From Actinomycetes bacterium (lineage in GTDB: Bacteria > Actinomycetota > Acidimicrobiia > Acidimicrobiales > Microtrichaceae): a DNA stretch of 7,527 bases. Location of the stretch: assembly GCA_023427825.1 (NCBI GenBank), contig JAEZAI010000078.1:1-7527 (forward strand). Reading direction: 5' to 3'. Positions within the stretch are counted from its first letter, which is position 1. Each line of letters opens with the position of its first letter. A program made the position numbers and the translations under genes. Shown piece after piece: positions 1 through 6,423 of the stretch. The notes below the pieces were generated by a model, which was not told the DNA's origin, did not search any database, and saw nothing but the letters and a program-made list of their open reading frames with translations.

Positions 1-2
1 CG

Positions 3-344
3 ACCACGGAGTCGACCACGACCACCACCGAGTCGACCACGACCACCACCGAGGCGCCCACCACCACCGAGGCACCGTCGACCACGGTCGAGCCGACGAC
101 GACGGTGCCGGAGGAGTCGACCACCACGACCGAGGCCGACGTGGCCGGGACGACCGTGGTCGCCACCTCGATCACGCCCGACGACGACAGCCGGGTGGCG
201 GGCGCGTCCGCTTCCCGGTCCGACGGCGCGCTGGCCTTCACCGGCGGCAGCTCCGTGCCCCTGATCATCATCGGTGCGCTGCTGCTCCTCGGTGGCCTCA
301 CGATGGTTCTCGTCACCCGCCAGCGGTCCCACGCCAGGGACTGA
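3..344 (+). CDS. Thr-rich LAxTG-anchored surface protein, 3' end only
   Basis: The frame is open from the left edge, so the true start lies outside; 113 residues are visible. Residues 1 to about 45 are Thr/Glu/Ser/Pro-rich and built from short repeats such as ESTTTTT, EAPTTT and EAPSTTV. This is a low-complexity stalk of the kind often O-glycosylated and used to span a cell wall. A variable linker leads to a C-terminal sorting signal: LAFTG (residues 77-81, bases 231-245), a hydrophobic segment at about 85-105, and the basic tail RQRSHARD. LAxTG is the motif associated with class E sortases in high-GC Gram-positive bacteria, so the protein is probably cut after Thr and linked to the wall; this is inferred from family knowledge. 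No sortase gene is in the window. The stop is 7 nt before the GTG of the next gene, implying one operon. The functional N-terminal domain is unseen, so its role beyond surface display is unknown. Confidence 0.88.
   Translation, partial: TTESTTTTTESTTTTTEAPTTTEAPSTTVEPTTTVPEESTTTTEADVAGTTVVATSITPDDDSRVAGASASRSDGALAFTGGSSVPLIIIGALLLLGGLTMVLVTRQRSHARD
9..50 (+). repeat. Two perfect 21-bp tandem copies in the Thr-rich stalk
   Basis: Bases 9-29 and 30-50 are identical and in frame, each encoding ESTTTTT. Degenerate copies starting with GAG (Glu) continue to about base 130, and the array probably extends left of the window. This is a coding minisatellite, so its copy number can change by slippage and alter stalk length without breaking the frame. 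Confidence 0.85.
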
Positions 345-346
345 GG
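343..346 (+). promoter_or_regulatory. Ribosome binding site supporting the GTG at 352
   Basis: GAGG lies 5 nt before GTG 352 and overlaps the TGA (342-344) of the preceding gene. This supports GTG 352 over the more upstream in-frame GTG at 274, which lies inside the membrane-anchor codons of the preceding gene. The arrangement suggests translational coupling. Confidence 0.6.
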
Positions 347-351
347 CGCCG

Positions 352-2643
352 GTGTCCGACCATGACGGTGCCGACGGTGTCACCGGCACCGGCACGAACC
401 GGGCCGCGTCAGCGGCCGAGGTCGTGTCGGTGCTCGGCACCGTCGTCCTGCTGGTCTGGCTCGCCTTCCTGACCCGTGACGGCCGGTGGCCCGCCACGGT
501 CCTGATCGTCCTCGCACTGCTCACCGGGACGGCCGGCGTGCTCGCCGACCTGATCTCGTCACGCAGCCGTCACGCCCGAGGATCGACCGGGGCCGGACAC
601 GAGCGCGCCCACCGAGCCGATCTCGACGACCGCGCGGACGGGACGTTCACCACGGTCGTCGTGCTGGGCGACGAACCTGCGGAGCTGCAGCGCCACTCGG
701 TGGTGCTCGCACAGGAGTCCGGGCCGTGCGTGGTCGTGGCGCCCCGGGGCATCGACGCCCTCGCGGACCTGGACGTCCCCGTCGCCACCGGAGCGTCGGC
801 CGCCGAGGCCGTGGCCGACGCCGTCGACCGCATCGACACCGACGCCGTGCTGCTGGTGTCGGGCAGGGCGGCACCCGTGGCGGCCGCCTGTCGGCGCGCC
901 GCGTCGCGACTGGACGACGACCACCCCTGGGCCGTCGGCCGCCCCCGGCCGTTCAACCGGGCCGGCTTCGCCCCGGACAGCCGCGGCCGCGTGGACGCGG
1001 GGCTCCGCCGCCGCACCTCCGCGTGCGGGCTGGCGCTGTGGGTGGCGAACGCCCCGCTGGTGCGGACCGAGGACCTTCGCCGTGATGCCCTCCCCGCCAG
1101 GCGACCACGCGGTGCCTGGCTGAGGGCCCGCCGACGCGAGGGCGGCACCGGCCTGCTGCTCGACGAACCGCTCGCCCTGGTGGCCGCGCCGTCGGGTGCA
1201 CGCACGTTCTGGCCCGAGTCGCTCGCCCAACAGCGGGGCGCTGCCGCCGACGCCGCCCACGCGGTGCGCTCCTCCCGGGGCGTCGCCCGGTTGCTCGCGC
1301 TGCTCCTGACCGCCCGGGAGTGCTTCGCCTGGTGCCTGGCGGCATGGCTGATCGTGCTGTTCATCGGCACCGTGTCGGGCGAGCTGCCGTTCCGGACCGT
1401 GCGGGGCTCGTTCGCCGTCCTGCTCGCGCTGGTGCTCCTGCTGCGATGGTTCGGGCTCTACCGGTCCACCGGCCAGGAGCTGCGCCCGGCGCGCGACCTG
1501 CGTTCGACGGTGGACCGCATTCCCGGCTCGCTCGCTGCGCTGCCGTCGGTGCTCGCCGGGCGCGTGCTGCGCGGCCCGCGCAAGGTGTCGGTCCGACCGC
1601 TCCTGTGGGCCGTGCTGCTGAGCGGGGCGGTGCTGGTGACCGCGCTCGTCGACCACCCGCCCGACCGCCAGATGACCGCACCGGCGGTCGCGGCGGCGCT
1701 GCTCACCCTCGTCCTGCTCTGGGTGGTGTGCATCCAGGTCCTGGTGCAGCGGGGCTGGGAACGGACCTCCTTCCGGCTCCCGCTGTCGCTGCCCGCGGCG
1801 CTCGGCGGGCGCCGCGGCACGACCGTCGACGCGTCGCCCGAGGGGATGGCGCTCGAGCTGCCACCCGATGCCGACGTGCCGCTGCCGGCCGCCGGCGACG
1901 CCGTGCGGGTCTCGGGCGAGCTGCCCGACGCACCCGACGAGCCCGTCGGGATCGATGCCACCGTGGCCTGGGCCCGCCAAGGGCACCGTCGTGACGTGGT
2001 CGGCCTGTCGCTGGAGCTCGATGTGACCACGCGGCCGCGCTGGGCGGAGCAGCTGCTGCGGGGCGCGACCGCCGGGGCTCCCGCTGCGTCGGCCGACGCG
2101 GCGCACCACACGACGACATCACCCCCTCGCCCCGTCGGCTCCCGCGTGCTCGACGTGGCCGGCCTGGCCCTGACCGCGGTGCTGTCGCTCGTCCTCCTGG
2201 CCGTGCTCGGCGGGGCGATGCTCGGCCTGCAGGCGGCCGTGGTCCGCAGCGGGTCGATGACCCCGACGATCGGGCAGGGCTCGATCGTCGTCAGCGAGTC
2301 CGAGCGCGTGGCGGACCTGCGGCCCGGCGACGTGGTCACACGTCCCGCCGACGGCAGCAACGAACCGGTGACGCACCGGCTGGTGTCGGCCACCCGCCAG
2401 GGCGACGAGTACCTGATGCAGACCAAGGGCGACGCCAACTCGTCGGGCGAGTCGTGGACCCTGCCGGCCGACACGACGCTCCAACGCGTCCGGTGGGTGG
2501 TGCCCAGCGCGGGCGACGCCATCTCGGTCCTGCGCTCGAACCTGGTCGTGGTGCTGGGCGTGGTCCTGGTCGGTGGACTGCTGGTGGTCGCGGTGCGCCT
2601 GCCGGCCCGACGGACCGGCTCCCCGACCCCGGTCGGCGCCTGA
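352..2643 (+). CDS. Fusion: degenerate GT2/BcsA-like region, PilZ domain, S26B signal peptidase
   Basis: The protein has 763 residues. Membrane segments lie at about 24-40 and 47-68. Residues about 98-300 resemble the GT2 core of cellulose-synthase-like enzymes (VVVLGDEPAEL near 102; LDEPLALVAAPSG followed by QQRG near 293), but the catalytic DxD, TED and QxxRW residues are not there. Membrane segments follow at about 320-343, 352-370, 414-434 and 441-465. A PilZ-like domain spans about 467-557, with RTSFR (471-475) and DASPEG (493-498) matching the RxxxR and D/NxSxxG c-di-GMP motifs. After a membrane segment at about 601-628 comes a type I signal peptidase of the S26B class: SGSM with nucleophile Ser635, GDVVT, THRLV with His675 in place of the bacterial Lys, and GDAN with Asp694. 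A last membrane segment lies at 731-750. The likely role is cleavage of signal peptides outside the membrane, perhaps controlled by c-di-GMP from inside. The peptidase call is strong, PilZ is good, and the GT2 ancestry is moderate and inferred. Confidence 0.85.
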   Translation: MSDHDGADGVTGTGTNRAASAAEVVSVLGTVVLLVWLAFLTRDGRWPATVLIVLALLTGTAGVLADLISSRSRHARGSTGAGHERAHRADLDDRADGTFTTVVVLGDEPAELQRHSVVLAQESGPCVVVAPRGIDALADLDVPVATGASAAEAVADAVDRIDTDAVLLVSGRAAPVAAACRRAASRLDDDHPWAVGRPRPFNRAGFAPDSRGRVDAGLRRRTSACGLALWVANAPLVRTEDLRRDALPARRPRGAWLRARRREGGTGLLLDEPLALVAAPSGARTFWPESLAQQRGAAADAAHAVRSSRGVARLLALLLTARECFAWCLAAWLIVLFIGTVSGELPFRTVRGSFAVLLALVLLLRWFGLYRSTGQELRPARDLRSTVDRIPGSLAALPSVLAGRVLRGPRKVSVRPLLWAVLLSGAVLVTALVDHPPDRQMTAPAVAAALLTLVLLWVVCIQVLVQRGWERTSFRLPLSLPAALGGRRGTTVDASPEGMALELPPDADVPLPAAGDAVRVSGELPDAPDEPVGIDATVAWARQGHRRDVVGLSLELDVTTRPRWAEQLLRGATAGAPAASADAAHHTTTSPPRPVGSRVLDVAGLALTAVLSLVLLAVLGGAMLGLQAAVVRSGSMTPTIGQGSIVVSESERVADLRPGDVVTRPADGSNEPVTHRLVSATRQGDEYLMQTKGDANSSGESWTLPADTTLQRVRWVVPSAGDAISVLRSNLVVVLGVVLVGGLLVVAVRLPARRTGSPTPVGA

Positions 2644-2648
2644 CCGCC

Positions 2649-2678
2649 GTCCGACCCGCGACCGATCAGCGGGCGGAC
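2649..2678. terminator. GC-rich stem-loop at a convergent gene junction
   Basis: The arms GTCCG-a-CCCGC (2649-2659) and GCGGGCGGAC (2669-2678) pair over 10 bp with one bulged A and a 9-nt loop. It starts 5 nt after the stop of the PilZ-peptidase gene, and the stop codon of the opposing gene lies in the loop. There is no T-tract, so this is a candidate bidirectional terminator or 3'-end stabiliser, as is common in high-GC genomes. Confidence 0.45.
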
Positions 2679-3370
2679 CGGTCCGTCGCCGGCGATCCGT
2701 CGGCCTCCTCGTCCCCGGGCTCCTGGCCGTCGGGGTCCTCGGGGAAGCGCGCCGGTCGACGGAGGACGACCACGATGCCGAGCACGGCACCGGTCACGGC
2801 GACCACGGCGCCGAGCAGGAGCAGCACCACCTCGGTGGAGGACCGCTCCGTGGCGCAGCGCTCCGACGTGTTGGCGTCGGCGGCGAACTCGTTGCCGTCC
2901 ATCACCCCGTCCCAGGACCGCACCTCGCCGACCGCGATCGCGGCGGGGTCGAACGGGAGCGAGGCGGTGGTGCAGCGGAACCCGACCTGCGCCGTCCACA
3001 CGTCGGACTCGGGGACCGCGTCGAGCTCGACGACCGTGCGGAAGCCCTCGGGCTCGGAACCGATCAGGAAGGTGGTGGGCGCCTCGGCGGGCGCAGGCCC
3101 GTCCCGTCGGATCAGCCACTGCCGCGAGCCCGACCCGCGCCCACCGCCCTGCAGCAGCTCGACGGTCCGCACGGTGGGGGCCGCCTCGTCGGGGACGACG
3201 ACCGCCAGCTCCTCGGCGGAGACGCGCGACACGGCGATCACCGGCACCTGCTCGGCACACGACGTCAGACCGCAGATGCCGTCCCGCAGGACCGGCGGCA
3301 CGATCATCAGCACCAGGCCAGTCCCGAGCAGCACCGCGGCGGCCACTCCCATCCGCCGGTTGGAGCTCAC
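2666..3370 (-). CDS. Unrecognised two-membrane-segment protein with four-Cys exterior domain
   Basis: I do not recognise the family. The 234-residue protein has an N-terminal hydrophobic segment (about 8-27) acting as signal peptide or anchor. A middle domain follows (about 30-178) with Cys33, Cys38, Cys133 and Cys172, which could form two disulfides outside the cell. A second membrane helix lies at about 181-203, then a basic RR stop-transfer and a hydrophilic, acidic cytoplasmic tail (about 206-234). The layout suits a membrane-anchored exterior sensor or an accessory envelope protein; no catalytic motif is visible. The start chosen is GTG 3370, because a TANNNT hexamer ends exactly 7 nt upstream and there is no Shine-Dalgarno sequence. 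ATG 3352 (Met7) is an alternative that keeps the membrane segment. It converges on the PilZ-signal peptidase gene with 22 nt between stop codons and lies downstream of the fucosidase on the same strand. Any functional link to the peptidase is a guess from proximity. Confidence 0.75.
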   Translation of the reverse strand: MSSNRRMGVAAAVLLGTGLVLMIVPPVLRDGICGLTSCAEQVPVIAVSRVSAEELAVVVPDEAAPTVRTVELLQGGGRGSGSRQWLIRRDGPAPAEAPTTFLIGSEPEGFRTVVELDAVPESDVWTAQVGFRCTTASLPFDPAAIAVGEVRSWDGVMDGNEFAADANTSERCATERSSTEVVLLLLGAVVAVTGAVLGIVVVLRRPARFPEDPDGQEPGDEEADGSPATDRSAR

Positions 3371-3377
3371 GGCAGGG

Positions 3378-3383
3378 ATCGTA
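3378..3383 (-). promoter_or_regulatory. -10-like TACGAT for a leaderless transcript
   Basis: Read on the minus strand, TACGAT is followed by 7 nt (CCCTGCC) and then GTG 3370. Transcription would therefore start at or next to the start codon. No clear -35 was seen, and no Shine-Dalgarno sequence precedes the GTG. The same 7-nt arrangement occurs at both other in-window promoters. Confidence 0.45.
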
Positions 3384-3412
3384 GGGGGCCGGTCACGTCG
3401 ACGGTGAGCGCG

Positions 3413-4930
3413 TCAGGTGATCGGCGCGGCGTCCACGTCGACGAGCCGCAGCACCGGACGGACCGCCGCCGCGGGCAGCTCGATGCGGATGCCGCCGTCC
3501 TCCGCGGTCCAGCGGATCGGATCGCCGTCGCGCTCGCCCTCGGGCGATCGCACCTCGGAGGTCGGGCGGGCCCGAACACCCGGGACCAGGAGCGAGCCCT
3601 CCACCGGGCCCAGGACAGCGACGTCCACCGAGCGGTCGCGGGCCCAGAACCGGAGGTCGACGATGCCGGTCGTGCCGTCGACCGCGGTCGTCTGGCCCTG
3701 CCCGGTCGGCCGCACCCACGGGCGCGACCCGAACATCGCCGCGCCTGGCCCGGCGTCGGCGCCCACCCCGCCGGCCCAGTCCGCGAGCGTGTCGAGCAGG
3801 GCGAGCTGCTCCGGGGGGATCTGCGCGTCCTCCCCGCGGGGTCCCACGTTGAGCAGCAGGTTGCCGCCCTTCGACGTGATGTCGGCGGTGGTGTCGAGCA
3901 GCTCGTCGTCGGTCAGGAAGTGCTCCGGACCGGATGCCCGGTTGAAGCCGAAGCTCTGGTCCATGCCGCGGACGCACTCCCAGGGCAACGGCCGCACGTC
4001 GTCGAACACCATGTACTCGGGGGTCTGCACGTCGAAGTACGGCGGCTTGGGCGGCACCAGGCCGCCGTTCTGGCGGGTGGCGCGGGCGTTGAGCGAGTTC
4101 GCCACCTTGCGCACGAGCTCGTTGCGCGCCGCACCCATGATCGGCGACCACGGCATCCACCGGTCGTTCACGACGCCGTCCGGCACTGCCCGGTAGTAGT
4201 CGCCGAAGACCGGCCAGAGCTCGGGGCCCGGCGTGGGCCAGGCGATGTCGTTCCAGAGCACGCTCGGGCGGTAGCGATCGATCAGCTCCCGCACCTGTGC
4301 CTCGGCGTAGGCCGGGTAGTCGCCCCTGGGCACGGCCGCGAGCAGGTCGCCCAGGTTGCCGATGGGGCGGTCGTCGAAGGTCCAGTCCAGGCCGCCCGAG
4401 TAGTAGACGCCGAAGCGCATGCCGGCTGAGAGCACGGCGTCGCGCAGCTCGCCGACCACGTCGCGTCCGGTGTGCCAGCCGTCGCGGTGCGGGTTGGCCA
4501 CGTCCGACGGCCACAGGCAGAAGCCGTCGTGGTGCTTGGTGACCAGGACCACGTACCGGGCGCCCGTGGCGGCGAACCGGCGGGCCCAGTCGTCGGGATC
4601 CCACGATGCCAGGCCCTCGCGGTAGCGGTCCGCGAGCTCGGCGTACGGCATCAGCCCGAAGGTCTCGCGGTGGAAGCGGCTGGCCGAGCTGCCGGGGAAC
4701 CGCAGCGAGTTCTCGTACCACTCCGTGTACGGGTTCTCGGCGAGCGCATCGGGAGCGGCAGCGGCGAGCAGGTCGCCGATCTCGGAGTCGACCGGCGCGA
4801 ATCCGGCGACCGACGCCGGCGTCCAGTGGACGAAGATCCCGAGCTTGGCGTCGGACCACCAGGCCGGGACCCGGTGGCGGCGGAGCGCCTTGAGCTCGGA
4901 TCGGGCGGAGGTGCGGTTGCGGCGCGGCAC
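3413..4930 (-). CDS. Alpha-L-fucosidase, glycoside hydrolase family 29
   Basis: GH29 enzymes release alpha-linked L-fucose from glycans by a retaining mechanism. The 505-residue protein has the family's landmarks in order: [18 protein letters not shown] (24-41), [15 protein letters not shown] (65-79) and the strongly conserved [15 protein letters not shown] (128-142). Next come [10 protein letters not shown] (174-183) and LWNDIAWP (225-232), where Asp228 aligns with the catalytic nucleophile. Later conserved stretches include QSFGFN and [15 protein letters not shown], followed by a C-terminal beta-rich region to residue 505. The acid/base residue cannot be assigned by eye. No signal peptide is visible; the N-terminus is Arg-rich, so the enzyme is probably cytoplasmic and acts on imported fucosides. 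GTG 4930 is the start because no ATG, GTG or TTG lies between it and the conserved domain, and TATTGT precedes it by 7 nt. The gene is divergent from the FAD oxidoreductase, with 24 bp between start codons. No fucose transport or catabolic genes are visible. Confidence 0.93.
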   Translation of the reverse strand: MPRRNRTSARSELKALRRHRVPAWWSDAKLGIFVHWTPASVAGFAPVDSEIGDLLAAAAPDALAENPYTEWYENSLRFPGSSASRFHRETFGLMPYAELADRYREGLASWDPDDWARRFAATGARYVVLVTKHHDGFCLWPSDVANPHRDGWHTGRDVVGELRDAVLSAGMRFGVYYSGGLDWTFDDRPIGNLGDLLAAVPRGDYPAYAEAQVRELIDRYRPSVLWNDIAWPTPGPELWPVFGDYYRAVPDGVVNDRWMPWSPIMGAARNELVRKVANSLNARATRQNGGLVPPKPPYFDVQTPEYMVFDDVRPLPWECVRGMDQSFGFNRASGPEHFLTDDELLDTTADITSKGGNLLLNVGPRGEDAQIPPEQLALLDTLADWAGGVGADAGPGAAMFGSRPWVRPTGQGQTTAVDGTTGIVDLRFWARDRSVDVAVLGPVEGSLLVPGVRARPTSEVRSPEGERDGDPIRWTAEDGGIRIELPAAAVRPVLRLVDVDAAPIT

Positions 4931-4937
4931 GGCCAGG

Positions 4938-4943
4938 ACAATA
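4938..4943 (-). promoter_or_regulatory. -10-like TATTGT for the fucosidase, leaderless
   Basis: On the minus strand TATTGT is followed by CCTGGCC (7 nt) and GTG 4930, so the mRNA would begin at the start codon. No Shine-Dalgarno sequence is present. Two base pairs (4942-4943) are shared with the opposing -10-like box. The -35 region would fall inside the first codons of the oxidoreductase; no good -35 was seen. Confidence 0.5.
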
Positions 4944-4947
4944 GGGT
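4942..4947 (+). promoter_or_regulatory. -10-like TAGGGT for the FAD oxidoreductase, leaderless
   Basis: TAGGGT is followed by GACGGGC (7 nt) and ATG 4955, placing the transcript start at the ATG. TTGCGG at 4917-4922 is a possible -35 with a long 19-nt spacer and lies inside the fucosidase coding region. It overlaps the -10-like box for the opposite strand. Confidence 0.5.
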
Positions 4948-4954
4948 GACGGGC

Positions 4955-6382
4955 ATGTCGAGGGAGTGGGACGCGGTCGTCGTCGGCAGCGGCCCCAACG
5001 GCCTCGTCGCCGCGCTGGAGCTGGCGCAGGCCGGCTGGCGGGTCCTCGTGCTGGAGCGGGCGGCGACCGTGGGCGGCGGCACTCGGACCGCCGAGCTCAC
5101 CCTCCCCGGGTTCCGCCACGACGTCTGCTCGGCCATCCACCCGCTCGGCCTGGCGTCGCCGGCGCTGCGCGACCTCCCGCTCGAGCGCGTGGGGGTGGAG
5201 TGGGTCCACCCCGACGCGCCGCTCGCCCACGCCCTCCGGCCCGGCCACTCCGTGCTGCAGGAGCGCTCGATCGCCGCCACCGCCGTCGGCCTGGGCGTGG
5301 ACGGCCGACCCTGGGAGCGGCTCTTCGGCCCGAGCGTGCGGTCCGGGCTCGATCTCGTGGACTCGCTGCTGGATCCCCTCCACCTGCCGCCGCAGCACCC
5401 GTTCGCACTCGCCCGGTACGGCATGGCCGGGCTGTGGTCGGTGTCGGCCCTGGCGCGCCGGAGGTTCCGGGGCGACGACGGACCGGCGCTGCTCGCCGGC
5501 ATGGCGGGCCACTCGATGCTGTCGCTCGACGCGCCGATCACCACCGGCTTCGGCATGCTGCTCGGCCAGCTGGCCCACGTCGTCGGCTGGCCGATGGCTC
5601 GCGGCGGCTCGCAGGCGATCGCGGACGGGCTGGTCGCGCTCATCGAGGAGCACGGCGGCACCGTCCGCTGCGGCGAGGAGGTCCGGTCCCTGGACGACGT
5701 GCCACCGGCGCGCGCCGTGCTGTGCGACGTCACCCCGCGCCAGCTGCTCGCCCTGGCCGGCGACCGGCTCCCGACCGGCTACCGGCGCATGCTCGAGCGG
5801 TACCGGTACGGCCCGGGCGTCTTCAAGGTCGACTGGGCGCTCGACGGTCCGGTGCCGTGGAAGGACCCGGCGACGGCCCGCGCCGGCACCGTGCACATGG
5901 GCGGCACGCTGGCCGAGGTCCGGGCGTCCGAGGAGGCCGTGGTGAGCGGGCGACTCCCCGACCCGCCGTTCATGCTGCTGGCCCAGCAATCGAACTTCGA
6001 CCCGACGCGGGCGCCCGCCGGCAAGCACACGCTCTGGGGCTACTGCCACGTGCCGGCCGGCTGCGACGTGGACATGACCGCGGTCATGGAGGACCGGATC
6101 GAAGCGTTCGCTCCCGGGTTCAAGGACCTCGTGCTGGCCCGGCACACGATGACGGCGCCACAGGTCGAGGCGTACAACCCCAACTACATCGGCGGCGACA
6201 TCAACGGCGGCGTGGCCGACCTGCGGCAGTTCCTGCTGCGGCCGGTCCCGTCGCTGGACCCGTGGTCCACGCCGGTGGAGGGCCTGTACCTCTGCTCCTC
6301 GTCGACCCCGCCCGGCGGTGGCGTGCACGGCATGTGCGGCCGCGCCGCGGCCCGGTCCGTCCTGCGTCGCCAGCCCCTCTGA
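4955..6382 (+). CDS. Phytoene desaturase-like / PYROXD2-like FAD-dependent oxidoreductase
   Basis: The 475-residue protein is a full-length flavin amine oxidase/phytoene-desaturase-type oxidoreductase. The N-terminal Rossmann fold reads [19 protein letters not shown], with the GxGxxG at residues 11-16 and Glu34 ending the second strand to bind the FAD ribose. It is followed by the GG motif VGGGTRT and by [15 protein letters not shown], typical of this group. The C-terminal FAD-binding motif is [16 protein letters not shown] (447-462), followed by a helix. No signal peptide or membrane helix is evident. The family oxidises or isomerises hydrophobic polyenes, but this PYROXD2-like branch is poorly characterised and no carotenoid genes (phytoene synthase, geranylgeranyl diphosphate synthase, cyclase) lie in the window. 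Carotenoid activity is therefore unproven. ATG 4955 is chosen because the Rossmann motif starts a few residues later and a -10-like TAGGGT lies 7 nt upstream. It diverges from the fucosidase and converges on the amidohydrolase, with 39 nt between stops. Confidence 0.92.
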   Translation: MSREWDAVVVGSGPNGLVAALELAQAGWRVLVLERAATVGGGTRTAELTLPGFRHDVCSAIHPLGLASPALRDLPLERVGVEWVHPDAPLAHALRPGHSVLQERSIAATAVGLGVDGRPWERLFGPSVRSGLDLVDSLLDPLHLPPQHPFALARYGMAGLWSVSALARRRFRGDDGPALLAGMAGHSMLSLDAPITTGFGMLLGQLAHVVGWPMARGGSQAIADGLVALIEEHGGTVRCGEEVRSLDDVPPARAVLCDVTPRQLLALAGDRLPTGYRRMLERYRYGPGVFKVDWALDGPVPWKDPATARAGTVHMGGTLAEVRASEEAVVSGRLPDPPFMLLAQQSNFDPTRAPAGKHTLWGYCHVPAGCDVDMTAVMEDRIEAFAPGFKDLVLARHTMTAPQVEAYNPNYIGGDINGGVADLRQFLLRPVPSLDPWSTPVEGLYLCSSSTPPGGGVHGMCGRAAARSVLRRQPL

Positions 6383-6400
6383 CCGGACCGACCTGCTTCG

Positions 6401-6423
6401 GAGCGCGCCCGGAGCGGGTGCTC
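6401..6423. terminator. Weak stem-loop between convergent genes
   Basis: GAGC-gc-GCCCG (6401-6411) pairs with CGGGTGCTC (6415-6423). This gives 9 pairs including one G-T wobble, a 2-nt bulge and a 3-nt loop. It begins 18 nt after the oxidoreductase stop and overlaps the amidohydrolase stop codon. There is no T-tract; it is a possible bidirectional terminator only. Confidence 0.3.

Noticed and set aside
9..130. Possible CRISPR-like or regulatory repeat array
   Set aside because: The units are contiguous, in frame and encode a Thr/Glu stalk; there are no spacers.
274..351. Upstream in-frame extension of the PilZ-signal peptidase gene to GTG 274
   Set aside because: It overlaps the membrane-anchor codons of the preceding gene and adds an unlikely Cys/Ser-rich leader; GTG 352 has GAGG at the right distance.
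2674..2685. Perfect 12-bp palindrome CGGACCGGTCCG as an operator
   Set aside because: It lies inside the 3' end of a coding region, has no loop, and partly overlaps the better-supported stem-loop; such palindromes are frequent in high-GC DNA.
1458..3260. Long minus-strand open frame of 600 codons
   Set aside because: It is antisense to the PilZ-peptidase gene and runs into another frame of the next gene; Arg/Pro/Ser-rich with no recognisable motif.
3393..3407. Near-palindrome TCACGTCGACGGTGA upstream of the GTG 3370 promoter as a repressor site
   Set aside because: Symmetry needs a one-base indel, no second copy was seen, and the core GTCGAC is common in this composition.
4472..4954. Plus-strand open frame upstream of ATG 4955
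   Set aside because: It lies antisense to conserved fucosidase motifs and precedes a Rossmann motif that normally sits at the N-terminus.
4931..6328. Minus-strand open frame continuing upstream of the fucosidase start
   Set aside because: It runs antisense through the whole oxidoreductase gene with Arg/His-rich low-complexity composition; it is a GC-rich shadow.
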